Positions 1 through 11,635 of a stretch of DNA of 64,000 nucleotides are shown piece by piece. The DNA comes from Luidia sarsii. Taxonomy: Eukaryota > Echinodermata > Asteroidea > Paxillosida > Luidiidae. The notes below the pieces were generated by a model. The model saw only the letters and a list, made by a program, of their open reading frames with translations. It ran no database searches and was not told the origin of the DNA. Both the position numbers and the translations under genes were made by a program. How positions within the stretch are numbered: position 1 is the stretch's first letter; every line of letters begins with the position of its first letter. The stretch covers positions 19,477,280 through 19,541,279 of the forward strand of contig OX465103.1 in NCBI GenBank assembly GCA_949987565.1, given 5' to 3'.

Positions 1-558
1 TTGCAGTACATGTATATCTAAGTTGGGAAGGTGTATCCAAAATTTGCCCTCATTGGATCTTGATGTCATCTCATGAATATTAATGAGGTCATGAACTTTT
101 CGGATTTCACCATTCAATTGAGCATATTTGGCCACAGGAGCGAGATTTTTTTTATTTGTTCGTTTATATCTATTGGGGATGTAGTTTAGAAACACCTCCC
201 GGGCCAAAATGCCATGACGCAATTGTGACGTCATCAAAATCCATGTTTTTAAAACAGATATTAGCCAATGCTCAATCTTCTTGAAATTTGGTGGGCAGTT
301 AGCTATTGGGCTAGACATTCAAAATCGTGAGTTTGGAACCAATCGACCATTGTTCAGAATTATTATGATTTTTTTTAATATAATAATGAGGTCCCATACA
401 CTTTGTGCACAAAATATGCGCGTGCTTTTTGGGGTAGAAATGGAGATTATGAGTTCGAATCCCGCTGATGTAAATTTGTTATTGTTTTTTTTTTAAGAGA
501 ACCAGATGCGGAAAAGCGGTATGTTCTGTTAGCAAACAGACATAAATCTCTATTTTTG

Positions 559-588
559 TAGCTTTTTCGCCGCGAAGCGAAAAAGCTA
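559..588. repeat. Perfect 12-bp inverted repeat (hairpin) in family A
   Basis: TAGCTTTTTCGC, a six-base spacer CGCGAA, then GCGAAAAAGCTA. The same hairpin, with a paired base change, is at 25898-25928 in an inverted family A copy. A weaker hairpin (TCTGTT..AACAGA) lies just upstream at 524-543 and recurs in most units. Confidence 0.8.
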
Positions 589-607
589 TTGTTGTTGTTC
601 TGATTTT

Positions 608-640
608 TTTTTTCTTCTTCTTCTTCTTCTTCTTCTTTTT
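608..640 (+). repeat. (TTC)n microsatellite
   Basis: Uninterrupted TTC repeats inside the first family A unit. The matching place in the inverted copy near 25865 has a degenerate AAG-rich tract. Lysine or glutamate runs predicted here on the minus strand are not genes. Confidence 0.85.
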
Positions 641-3619
641 CTTGTCGGAAAAATCCCATAGACAAAGCACAGGGTTTTTTCGGAAGGCATTTTTGCCATT
701 GAACAAATTTTGATTTTTTTTTCAAACTTGGTAAATGCATAAAACTCTTGCTGAAATTTTGCGTCGTAGTCTTGAAAACGTCATGACGTCACCACGTGTC
801 ACGTGACAGTGCTTTAAAGTGGCAAATTTCAAACTCCATTTTAAGCAAAAATGCAATTTCGTTTGGTTTAAATTTTGCAGTATATCTAAGTTGGGAAAAG
901 GTGTATCCAAAAATTGCCCTATTTGATTGTGACGTCATCTCATGAATATTAATGAGGTCATAAACTTTTATGATTTTAACATTCAATTGAGCATATTTGG
1001 CCAAAAGAGCAAGATTTTTTTCATTTTTTCGATTATATCTATTGGGGATGTAGTTTAGAAACACCCTCCGGGGCCAAAATGCCATGACGCAATCATGACG
1101 TCATCAAAATGCGTGTTTTTAAAACACATATTTGTCATAGGTCAATCGTCTCGAAATTTGGTGGGCATTTAGCTATCGGGCTAGACATTCTAAATCCTGA
1201 GTTTGGAAGCATTTGACCATTGTTCAGAATTATTATGATTTTTTGAAAAATATAATGATGTCACATACACTTTGTGCACAAAATATGCACATGCGTTTTG
1301 GGTTAGGAATGGAGGTTACGGGCTCGAATCCCGTTGATGTCAATTTTTTCCATCAATTTTTTTAATTTTTTATTTTTTTTTATAGAGAACCAGATGCGAA
1401 AAAGCGTTATGTTCTGTTTGCCAACAGTCATAAATCTCTAGAAAAACCGGAAAAATCGGAAAAATCCCATAGACAAAGCACAGGAGTTTTTCGGAGGGCA
1501 CTTTTCCCATTGAACATACTTGGATTTTTTTCAAACTTGCCAGATGCATACATGTAGGACCCTTGGTGAAGTCGTGCACAGCAGTCTTGTAAACTTCATG
1601 ATGTCCTCACGGGTCACGTGACAGTGCTTTAAAGGGGCAAACTTCACACTGCATTATTAGCAAACGTTTAAGTTTGTTTGTTTTCAACTTTGTACTATAT
1701 CTTACTTAGGAAAAGGGGTATTCAAAAATTGCCCACATTCGATCGTGACGTCATCTTATAAATTTATATTAATGAACTTTTCAGATTTCACCATTTACTT
1801 GAGCATATTTGGGCAACGGAGCGAGATTTTTAAATTTGTTCGTTTATATCTATTGGGGATGTAGTTTAGAAACACCCTCCGGGGCCAAAATGTCATGACG
1901 CAATCATGACGTCATCAAAATGTGTGTTTTTAAAACGCATATTTGCCAATGGTCAATCTTCTCGAAATTTGGTGAGCAGTTAGCAAAATCTGAAGATTGG
2001 CACCGATTAAACGTTGTTTTGAATTATTATGATTTGTTTCATATCATTACTTAGTCCCATAGACTTTCTGCACGAGATGTTTGTGTGCCTTTTGGGGTAG
2101 GAATGGATGGAACACATTTAAAACACAGAGTTGCCACCTTCATGAATTCAATCAAAACAATGCTAAGAGGGGCCTACACCCAATACACAGTAAAACAGTG
2201 GTTTTTTTTGTTTATTTGTGCTTGAGTTGTCACGTGACTGCCCTTTATCTGGCACGTGCAATCATGCCACGATCTTAGATCCCACAGGATCAATATTTGG
2301 CATCTATCTAAGTTGGGAAACTGGGTATCCAAAAATTGCCATAATTATGATGATGACATCGTGTCATGAATATTCATGAGATATTAAAGTTTGAATCTTT
2401 AGATAATAAAAAACCTGATAATAAATCACTGGTTAACTCCCTTGTTGTGCTGTTGCTAACATGTGAGAGGAATTTCAGGGACCAAGGTTTGATGACCTGC
2501 CTCATGTCATGTCACCCTTTCTTCCGGCCCAGACCGGAAGTACTATAGTAATTATGTGTGTGCTACTGGTTTTCAGATTTTCAAGTTGGTCTTTCTTCGG
2601 AAAAAAAAAGAAGGAAAAGCTACACGTTCTGTTACAACAGACGTCTGTGTCTAGTTTTCCTTCTTCTTCTCAGAAAATGCCATAGACTTTGTACATGGGT
2701 TTTGTGGAAGGCAATTTGGCCATTGAACAAACTTGGATTTTTTATATATTTGGCAAATGCATAGAACCCATGCTGAAATTTTGCACATTGACCTTGAAAA
2801 CTTGATGGCGTCATCACGTGTCATGTGACATTGCTTGAAATGGGCAAATTTTAAGTCTTTTATAAGCAAAAGTATAGTTTTGTTTGGTTCAAGCTTTGCA
2901 CTACATGTACATGTAAGTTGGGAAAAGGTGGATACAAAAATTGCCACCATTTTAGTGTGATGCCATCTCATGAATATTAATGAGGTAATGAAAATTTCAA
3001 ATTCTCACATTTATTTGAGCATATTTGACCAACACTGCGAGTTTTTTTTCTCATTTTTTCTTTGATATGTATTGGGAAAAGCGTTTAGAAACACCTTTTG
3101 GGGCCAGAATGAGATTACGCAATCATGACGTCATCAAAATGCGAAATTTTAAAACACATACATGTGTATATAAGCTATTGGTCAATGACCGTGAAACTTG
3201 GCGGCCAGCTGGATATTGAACCACACATTGAAAATCTTACGTTTGGGATCAATCGGTCCTTATTTCAAATTATTATGAATTTTTGAATATCATTATCATC
3301 GGTCCCATAGACAGTGCAAAAAAATGTGTGTGCATTCTGGGGTAGGATTGGAAGGTATGGGTTCTATATTTGGCATGTATCTATTTTGGCAAAAAGTGGA
3401 CCCAAAAATAGCCATCTTGTAATTGTGATGTTATCTTATGAATATTAATGAGGTCATGAACTTTTCAGATTTTTACATTCAATTGAGTTATATTTGGCCA
3501 AAACATTGAGATACATGTGAATTGACACTTGATTGATTTCATGTCTCAATGCAGAAAAGCCCTATGCTCTGTTGAAAACAGACATAGAAGATTTAGTTTT
3601 TTTCTTTTTTCCTGTTAGC

Positions 3620-4130
3620 CTAACTCTATTCTGCTGATCCCAACAGTATCCAACAAGCATGACAGTGTGAAGCCTGCTGATCCTAACAGTACCGAACAGT
3701 GGATACTGTTGGGTTCAGCAGGGTCCTGCAATGATGGTAATATTGCAGTACATGTAACTTTGCATATAATGCCAGGCCCAACAAAATCAAACTATTGTAC
3801 AGTGTTGATCCCAACAAAGACCAACACTCAAGTAACACTGAGACAATTGTTAGGCCTTTTCTTTTGGGACTTTTCTTTTGTGCCTTTTCTCTTGAACCTT
3901 TTCTCTTGGGCCTTTTCTTTGGGGTCTTACCCTTTAGGCCCTTTGCTTTTGGGCTTTTCTAAAAAAAAAATTGACTATCTTCATTGTGTGGCTGCCAGGC
4001 GAGACAACCATGCTGACCCCAACAATCCTCAACACAGTCTTTTAGTACTGTACACTGCTGAACCCAACAGAGGACAACAGGCCCCAAAATTGGTTAGCTT
4101 CTGTTGGAGTCAGCAGGGTTAGGGTTGGGG
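3620..4130 (+). repeat. Low-complexity CTGCTGATCC and CTTTTC minisatellite
   Basis: The phrase CTGCTGAYCCYAACAGTA recurs in direct and inverted form around 3630, 3680, 3710, 4010 and 4050. Between them, 3852-3960 is a run of about seven degenerate 14-15 base units of the type CTTTTCTTTTGGGAC. The open frame spanning this stretch is compositionally biased and is not called as a gene. Confidence 0.7.
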
Positions 4131-4179
4131 CAAACCACCAAGTAAAATCATGATGTAATCTCAGGTCCTATGGGATCAA

Positions 4180-4440
4180 CATTTGGCATGTATTAAAGTT
4201 GACAGTATGTGTATCAAAAAATTGCCATCCTGTTGACCATGACATCATCTCATGAATATTAATGAGCCATGCATTTTTCAAAATTTTGAGATAATTTGGG
4301 CAAAATTTGCAAAAAAAGGGGATTTTTTTTCTGTGTTTTCTTTTGACAACTTCGGGGACAGACTGTGGAGACTCTTTAGGGCCCATATGTGATGTCATCG
4401 TGACATCATTAAAAAAGCGATTTCAAATCACACCTATAAA
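4180..4440 (+). repeat. Diverged family A fragment
   Basis: Shows the TTTGGCATGTATTAAAGTTG, CATCTCATGAATATTAATGA and TGATGTCATCGTGACATCAT blocks in family A order, with much divergence. It is probably the last decayed unit of the array, separated by the low-complexity insert. Confidence 0.6.
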
Positions 4441-4678
4441 GTCACTGGCTGATCTTGGAGGGTTATTCAGTGTTGATTCTATTACGTATTAAAAAACTCT
4501 ATATAAGCTCCATTTCAGAAACAGACGTGTATTTATTACTCGTTTATTCTGTAATTGCATGAAAATTATGAAAAATCTAATGTATTTGTAGGGCTCAAGA
4601 ATCCCTCTTCAGCATTTGCCACTTGTACTGATTGCAAGAATCACATGAAGTTTCGGCTAAATTGACTGATGTTCATGT

Positions 4679-5890
4679 TAAGGCTGTTGTCGTGAAAAAT
4701 AATTCTTGTCAACATGTTGCGAGAATTTTATGCCAACTGTCGACATTGTCGCGACAGAGACCCGATTTAGTCAAAAATCTGTAGTCACAATGTCGGAATT
4801 TTTTTAGGTAATAAACGAATGGGGCAAGTCAAACCGCCATAGTTGTGAACTTGTGAAATTAGTTTCCATGGATAATCTTAATTTCAATAAAATTTCATAT
4901 TTAATGGCTTTCGTATTTAAGATTATACACAACAAAATAATTTGTGTGGCGATATTGGGTGTTACAGCCGTAATTTCCAAAAAAAATCATAAAAAAGCGA
5001 TTGCTCATTGTTTATTCATGACGTCATCGATCGGCGATGCATGCGTTCTCACTGCAAGAAATAATGAATATTTATGAATTCGCTGCACAGCGGCTGCAGT
5101 GGTTTTCCTATTGGCTATGTACACATGTACATGGAAGTTGGAGAACCAGATAGTTTCAATGAAAAGAAAAGACGTCACCGTCCGCACCTAGCTAAAGGTA
5201 GCCGCGTATTGGGCACCCCAAAACCAGCCGCGTATTGGCCCCAAAACGGAGGAGGCCACGTATTCAGCCATACATTCAGACAAACCTTGAACGTATGCGG
5301 CAAAGGAGGCCTTTTTCCGATGTACATAATGTACTTCCGGTCCGTTTTTCAACAAAATAAAATACGCGGCTGCCGGGATTTTGGGCACAAACATGCGGCT
5401 ACTTTCAGCTGGGTACCGGCCGCGAAGCACGTGCGATCTCATTTCTCGATCCTTCCCTCGGACGTCCACGATCTTTCCCGAGCTCTGCATTGCACTGGTA
5501 TCCCGTACGCACGTGTATTAAATGCATGCGATGCAGCAACGTATACGTGCGCTATACAGTATTTACAATGTACATGTACATCGTAATGGCAAAATGCGTT
5601 TTGTAAAAAAAAAAATTCTTTGGTCGCGTCGCGATCCCTTCCAACTTCCAACATATTTAGTAACTATTATTTTGCGGCGTGGATAAGCAATAATGAAATG
5701 CTCAGTGCACAATTTTAGGATTTTTTGTTCCCTTTTTATTCCCTTCTTTTCAGAGATTGGCCATTATGACTAGAGGTAGGCTAATGTATTTTATTGTTTT
5801 TGTCGCGACAACCGAAAAACCTTGTCGACATGTCGGAATATTTTCTTTGTCGCGACAATGTCGACAAAAGCCTTGTCGACAACAGCCTTA
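4679..5890. mobile_element. Non-autonomous hAT-type element, 1212 bp
   Basis: Perfect 14-bp terminal inverted repeats, TAAGGCTGTTGTCG (4679-4692) and CGACAACAGCCTTA (5877-5890), are flanked by a perfect 8-bp target duplication GTTCATGT (4671-4678 and 5891-5898). An 8-bp duplication is the signature of hAT insertion. Subterminal palindromes TGTCGCGACA occur at 4747-4756, 5801-5810 and 5848-5857, with TGTCGACA variants between; such repeats commonly bind hAT transposases. The interior contains a GC-rich part (5070-5590) with a 170-codon open frame that resembles nothing I recognise and has no BED finger or transposase motif, so I treat the element as a MITE-like derivative. Confidence 0.88.
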
Positions 5891-6059
5891 GTTCATGTAC
5901 AGGTGTACTATAAGTGAGGAAACACATTGATACATGTAATTATCAATAACAATAATTTGACAAGCATCTAACCTCTAACCAATCATGAACAATGTTTAAC
6001 AAAACTGATACGGGCTTGATTAAGCTGCTTGACAGGTTTGGGTTTTTTTCTGTACGCAC

Positions 6060-7485
6060 CAGTGTTGTAGGTCTTTAGACGGTCTCGCTTCCAAGACCCG
6101 TCTCGAGACCGTGTTTTCAAAGGTATACCAGTTACGATTGAGGAAGGAACAGGAAGGCAGGCCGTGCGTGCGCTGTAAATGGTGACGTCTTTTGGTCTTT
6201 GCACTTCAATCCTGTTTCTGACTTTGTATTCTGAGATTTGTACGAAGATTTAAAAGTCTTTTACGCGGCTGAAAGGAAAAACTTTGGATTTGAATTTAAA
6301 CGAAAACAATTTTTTCCACGGACAGGGAAATACAATTAACGATCGGATAAGGTAGGATATATATTTTTTAAATGACCAAACACACAGTTTGGGCCAGTAA
6401 AAGTTGTTATTTTTCGTGGTCTGATCTGCCTTCCGCAATGGTCCATTGTACTGCGGTTCCTCAGTAAAAGCCTATATGGTCGTAGCAAAAGATCCATAAT
6501 TTGAAAATTACTTGGATGAAATATTTAAGGAAAACGTCTATATTAAAGGGCCTTAATCACCAACACCGTGGAACTGACATTTGATTTGTTGGGTCGTGCT
6601 TCTCATTTGTCTAACACTCATGCACAGCTACTGTGGTTGTATGTGCAATTTCATATTACTACTTGTAGAATTACTTCACCCTGGGGTTACCGTTTAATAC
6701 CTCCCGTTGCACAATTCACACTATAAGTTGTTTTCATTTAATAAATAAGAATCATTTGCTTTTGAGAATTTTAAAGCTGTTTTCTCAGTAAATTAAATGA
6801 TGTACATAGTGTATACCTAATCATTGATAACTAAATTTAGCTGGTGTTCCTAAAAAATATCTGACCCAAATGACATGGCTATTCTGGCAACAAATTCATT
6901 CATATGTATTTATATCAATGAAAATAATCAAGTCAACCATTGAGCACATCGCAGATTATTTTGATATTTGATGTTACAAATGTCTTATCAATTAACAGGT
7001 CAAGTTGAATTAAAAAATTCCCACAAAATCTTATTATTTTTCTCGTTAAAAGAGCATTGAGAAAGCACAGGAAATGCTCTAAATCGTAAATTGTACAAAA
7101 CATGTATACTGCACTGCTTGATCAACATCAAGCGCAAGCATATCGGCACACTCTGCAGTTATTATGTTTGGTTGCCAAGAACACTTCGAATTCCATGACC
7201 GGAAGGCAAACAATTTGAAGAATCTGCAATCTGCAAATTTTGCAAGAGTTACCCGACAGTGGGCTGGCACATTTTGAATTTGTTAGAACATTTTGTTTAG
7301 ATTTAGAAAAAAATACAATATATTGTTTTTTTAGTACATGTATACGCTAATTAGGGTCTCGGTCTCAGTCTTGCCCATAAGGTCTCTGTCTTGGTCTCAA
7401 CTTTTGCTCCTAAGGTCTCGGTTTCGGTCATCAGGTCTCCGTCTTGGTCTCGGTCTCGAGCTTTCAGGTCTCGACTACAACACTG
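6060..7485. mobile_element. Non-autonomous hAT-type element, 1426 bp
   Basis: Termini CAGTGTTGTAG (6060-6070) and CTACAACACTG (7475-7485) are perfect inverted repeats. Flanks GTACGCAC (6052-6059) and GTATGCAC (7486-7493) form an 8-bp duplication with one mismatch. The subterminal zones are crowded with GGTCTCG/CGAGACC repeats (6080-6115 and 7358-7472). The AT-rich interior shows no transposase. The element at 14291-15079 has the same termini and the same GAGACC subterminal repeats and is a second family member. Confidence 0.85.
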
Positions 7486-7506
7486 GTATGCACTCATATT
7501 GCTCTC

Positions 7507-8210
7507 TTAACCACTTCGCGCCGGGACCTCTGAATCCGGAGGTCAATTGGATTGCCTATGCAACGGGGCCCTCCGAATCCGGGCACCACTATTGTCCACA
7601 TTCTAAACAAAGACTCTTTTCAATTTAGAACAAAGCAATACGAATCAGTACAAAGACCCTTTTTGTTGCAAGTTGTCACATGAATTGCAAGATTAGCAGC
7701 AGTAATTGTGCAATTGGGGGACTTTTACTGTGGAGGATCGAGGGATACCGCGCTGCAGCTGAAAGCACGCGGGGGATATTGTCTTTGCATGCCACACAGC
7801 CCAACGGTCGTCGGTCTGGCATTGGAATTCCCCCCACATTCTTTACCGTAATCTGTACGCTCGTTTGTGGCCGACCAACTCGAAGATTTGACTGCCTGGA
7901 GTGGAGGCTGGAGTCTGCGGTCAGGGATTGTCAGCAGCGTACAGGCACGCACACACACACGTCCATTACGGTCCATTGACGATGCGCAAAGGGCCCTTTT
8001 TCGAACGGATAATCTCTTGACAAAAGCCACAACGACGTCCGAATTGTGCCAGGTTTTACTTTCTTGTACCCATTGTATACTCTTATCGAATTATTTCACA
8101 TAAATATATTGTTCCGATTGTTTTAGCGAGATTTGAAAATGATGCACTGTTCAAAAACCCCTGTATGGCGGTCATCAGCGCTGAAAAAAACCCCGGCGCG
8201 AAGTGGTTAA
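7507..8210. mobile_element. piggyBac-type MITE flanked by TTAA
   Basis: TTAACCACTTCGCGCCGGG at 7507-7525 is mirrored exactly by its reverse complement at 8192-8210, giving a TTAA target duplication and 15-bp inverted termini starting CC, as in piggyBac-like elements. No transposase is visible. Sequence near both ends (for example 8010-8210) recurs at 10016-10150 (inverted) and 10945-11120, defining a family. Confidence 0.8.
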
Positions 8211-9865
8211 CATGTCTTTGTGCCAAAAGGGTATGGCGACCGAATTGAAAAACCTAGCAGCCCATGCACTGCATGCATGCAGGCCTATACATGTACTTGA
8301 TATGCATGATTTACTGACATGACTGATGTGATGCATTAGAAGGATGTTGTACTCCATAAACATGTAATTGTTTGACACCAGCAACCAGCACTTGGACAAT
8401 GTAGTTTCAGAACCAGCCATGAATCGTTTTAAAATTGTCTGACATTTTCTTAGTCGCATGAATTTTTGCTTTGTTTTCTTTTGTCAAACCTCCCATAGCA
8501 GGAGATTGTACACTTACTAATTGTTTGGACTTAACCATTTTGTAATTATTGAGACTTTGGCACGACAGCTCAGACTATGATCAATTCTGTGTACGGGGAA
8601 CTAAAAAAACAGTTGTTCCATCATTCCCTGGTGCAAATATGCTCAAGGGACATACCTATTGCTTGTTTATGTCATGTGAAAAGGGCTGTACACTTAATAC
8701 ACAAAGTGTTGTAACTTGACTAGTGACTTGACAAAAAAGACTTGTGACTTGCCTGGGACAGACTAATTTGCAAAAAAATGACATGCAACAAAAAATGGAT
8801 ATTTAATGAGCGCATCATTTTCTTTTCTTGATCTATTATACTGTATAATACATGTACATACAAGTGCGTACCAGTATGTACAGCACATGTACCGGTACAT
8901 ATACACTACCGGTATATGAAGAAATGGTTTATCAGCTACAACCTTTGGCTAAAAAACAAATGATTCATTAAACCACAAAGTGACCTTCTGAACCCTAGCA
9001 ATTATAGGCATCCTGTTGTTTCATTATATTTACCAGAAACCAAAGACAAACCTTGTGAAATCACATTTCAGTTGGAATGGCAACGTACATGTACCATAAG
9101 TTCTTATTCTGTTGATATTCCTTTTCCCATAGTGCTACACTTTATCTGCTTATTAAACATTGATTTTTAGCTACATACCTGAAATGTTTCATTTTCACAT
9201 GCTCAGTAGAAGATCCAATGTCCATTACAAAAGGCCATCTACAAGATCAAAAAACATCTACAGTACATACATGTACATTATGTAGGCCTACATGTACAGT
9301 ATGTCCACAGATTTACTTAAACTGAACAGTATGTAGATGGCCATAGTAGAAACCTCCTACCAAAGACCCTGTCACACCATGATGATTTAGCAACCGTACC
9401 GATACCGGTATATCACTGCACCATATCCAAATTTCTCTAAAATGCTGGCATACACGTACACTCTCTTTTTTTTTAACACAGTTCTCTCCGGGATTTTGGG
9501 GCTTTCAAATAAGGGGGTGCCAAGCCCCCAAATTTTTATTTCTGTAAACATGTACAGTACCTTCATCATGGGAATATCTAGGAACACCACGGCCACCAGT
9601 ACTGGTAGCTTGTAAGACACAGTCAGAGGTAATGAGTAGAAACCTATGTCCAGGGTTATCCCTGGGCAGGATTTTTCAAAAGTATGGTTGACTTCCTTTG
9701 TGGTTTGTCATCAATTTGCGAAGCCATGGCGTGGGGTTTTGGGCCCGCCCAAGGGCCCTCCACATTTTTGGACTTAAGATGCTCTCTGCTGCATTTTACA
9801 GCATTTCTTGGGCTTTTAAAGTACTTTTTCTCAGGAAAAAAACCCATTAAGAATTTGAAAACCGT
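8211..9865. other. No gene seen; AT-rich spacer
   Basis: No open frame with recognisable domains. Short TACATGTAC and ACCGGTA palindromes occur at 8850-8930 and 9260-9310. A GGGGGTGCCAAGCCCCC hairpin lies near 9513-9529. Confidence 0.5.
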
Positions 9866-10014
9866 GACTTGATCGGGGTTGAACCCGAGACCTCTGCACT
9901 AATGTACCAGTGCTCTTCCATCTAAGCAATACAGCCCTTAGAAGGTGGCCTCCCAAATAGTCAACTACAGTAGTCTTTGCCGGGGTGGGGGCGCCAGTCA
10001 GAAGCAATTCAACC
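9866..10014 (-). repeat. tRNA-derived SINE-like repeat, copy 1
   Basis: The minus strand of 9866-9937 reads as a decayed tRNA: D-arm region TGCTTAGATGGAAGAGCA, then GGTTCAACCCC as T-loop/B box. The adjoining 9938-10014 (GGTGGCCTCCCAAATA..CAGTCAGAAGCAATTCAAC) is shared with the copy at 10288-10436, so the tRNA part belongs to a larger repeat. Confidence 0.65.
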
Positions 10015-10287
10015 ATTAACCACTTCGTGCCGGGGGGTTTTACAGTGCCGATGACCGCCATACGGGGTTTTTGTACAATGCATCATTTTCAAATCTCACT
10101 AAAACAATCAGAACAATATAAATCGATAAGGGTATACTATAGGTACAATTGCACAATTACTGCTGCTTATCTTGCAATTCATGTGGCAACTTGCTTTGTT
10201 CTAAGCTTGGAGATCACACAAAGTGGATGCAGCTTTTTCAATTCAAGTCAAACAAACCAAGGAAAAGCTGACTGGGAATGAAACTTT

Positions 10288-10359
10288 GACTGGACCGGGA
10301 CTTGAACCCAAGACCTCTGGACTAACGTACCAGTGCTCTCCCATCTGAGCTATCCAGCT
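10288..10359 (-). tRNA. tRNA pseudogene (head of SINE copy 2)
   Basis: Minus strand reads AGCTGGA, TAGCTCAGATGGGAGAGC (A box and D arm), CTGGTACGTTAGTCCAG (anticodon arm with GTT in the loop), TTGGGTTCAAGTCCCGG (T arm and B box), TCCAGTC. Six of seven acceptor positions pair (one G-U). The anticodon stem has a T-T mismatch at the loop end. The shared flanking repeat argues for a SINE head rather than a working tRNA-Asn. Confidence 0.6.
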
Positions 10360-10436
10360 CTTAGATGGTGGCCTCCCAAATACGGTAGTCAACTAGTCTT
10401 TGCCGGGTAGGGGCACCAGTCAGAAGCAATTCAACT
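10288..10436 (-). repeat. tRNA-derived SINE-like repeat, copy 2
   Basis: The second copy of the unit seen at 9866-10014, here lying inside the fold-back piggyBac-type element. The tRNA-like head is 10288-10359, followed on the plus strand by the shared tail CAGTCAGAAGCAATTCAAC. Confidence 0.7.
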
Positions 10437-11392
10437 TTTATACATAGCCCTCTCACTATAATTGTTCACTAGCACTATACAGGGTAGCTGGTTGTGGTTG
10501 TAAATATTCATTTTGAAATCCGCGCTTTTGATTAGCTACTTTTTTCAGCCTAGACTTGTAGTGTACAAGGAGAACACGCAGCCCCTTCTGTGGTCAGCAT
10601 GGGAGAATACATTCATGTACATAAACATGTACATTCATGTACCTGTACATAACACAGCTCCAGTCTTCGGCATAAAATGATGCTCATAAATCAAGCGATA
10701 GACATTTGGACATTTTATATTTATCAGAAGCACTGGAATGCTAATGAAAAGAAAAAGATATCATTTAAAAGATTAATCTTCACATTAATCATGAAATTAA
10801 AGGATACAGATTAATCTTGAATGATATCATACTTTTCCTGACATTGGAGTTCCAGCACCTCTGATGATGAAATTCAAAATGTCCAAATTTGTTTATCACT
10901 TGAGCTTCAAGCATCAGATCAGATTGTGCAGGAGACTCATTTTTCAAACAGATAATTTCTTGACAAAAGCCTCAATGATGTCCGAATTGTGCCAGGTTTT
11001 ACTCTCTTGTACCCATAATATACTCTTATTGATTTATTTCACTGAAATATATTGTTCCGATTGTTTTAGCGAGATTTGAAAATGATGCACTGTTCAAAAA
11101 ACCCTGCGCGAAGTAGTTAAAGGGGAATGCAACCCAAGAACTTTATGGGTGTTAAAAACAAACCTACAATTACCTATCAGTCACTCACGTACGATTCTCA
11201 TAAAAAGAGAAAATTCGTAAAATTGTAGGTCGAATTTGCGTTCCTGTACGTAGCCATCTATTCGAAAAAGCCGCCACTGATTGCGGAAATGTGACGTGCA
11301 GGACGGATAACTCCCGTATGACTATGAGTATCAAGGTGCCCGGATGTGCCCCCTATACTGCGTGCAGTTTGTGTACACTCGCGAGCTAAACG

Positions 11393-11635
11393 ATGGTGCA
11401 GGCCTACTGCCAGGTTTTTGGCTGTAAAAATGCCATTGGGAAAAAGCTGGAAAACACTTTCCATGCAATTCCCAATCATAACAAGAAAACTGCTAACAAT
11501 ACTCAATAGAAATCGAAAGGATGTGAATGTGATTTGTACTGTAGTGATCACTTCACCTCCATGCTTCACCTAGGAGGATTGGGAGGAGGACTTGCGGGCC
11601 AAACTCACCGCCTCGAAGCCGAGAAAGGATACTGA
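11393..11635 (+). pseudogene. THAP zinc-finger relic
   Basis: ATG at 11393 opens a frame reading MVQAYCQVFGCKNAIG, then TFHAIPN and, after an in-frame TAG (11507-11509), CDLYCSDHF. This is the C2CH pattern of THAP DNA-binding domains: C-x4-C near residues 6 and 11, about 38 residues, then C-x2-H. The FHxxP piece is also typical. Frame ends at TGA 11633-11635. One stop and loss of the AVPxx end mark it as dead. It lies 270 bases inside the left terminus of the Kolobok-like element, as expected for the N-terminus of that transposase or its companion THAP protein. Confidence 0.7.

Larger units (their letters stand above)
1..3560 (+). repeat. Tandem array of family A repeat (about 0.47-0.87 kb units)
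   Basis: The landmark TATCTAAGTTGGGAA recurs near 13, 881, 1696 (degraded), 2304, 2905 and 3376, so units follow head to tail with period shrinking from about 870 to about 470 bases. Each fuller unit shows, in order, a CTCATGAATATTAATGAGG block, a TGACGTCATC block, an ATTATTATGATTTTT stretch, a tRNA T-arm-like motif (GGGCTCGAATCCCGT near 1320), a TCTGTT/AACAGA hairpin and a GTCACGTGAC block. No transposase or terminal inverted repeat is visible, and the left edge runs off the window. Single copies recur at 23600-24220 (+) and 25080-25940 (-), so the unit is also dispersed. The family is unrecognised. Confidence 0.85.
10016..11120. mobile_element. Rearranged piggyBac-type element with fold-back ends
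   Basis: Starts TTAACCACTTCGTGCCGG (10016-10033) and ends GCGCGAAGTAGTTAA (to 11120), so both TTAA boundaries are present. The left 135 bases are the inverted form of the right 175 bases (both match the right end of the 7507-8210 MITE), so this copy is a fold-back rather than a simple deletion. It contains the second SINE copy (10288-10436) and an AT-rich middle. Confidence 0.6.

Noticed and set aside
447..740. Lysine/glutamate-run frames on the minus strand
   Set aside because: Products of the (TTC)n microsatellite and T-runs inside a family A repeat.
1300..1345. Family A as a classical tRNA-SINE
   Set aside because: Only a T-arm/B-box-like motif is visible; no A box at the expected distance, and the unit is 0.6-0.87 kb in tandem, unlike a SINE.
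10288..10359. A functional tRNA-Asn gene
   Set aside because: The stem mismatch and the fact that its flanks belong to a shared repeat point to a SINE head.
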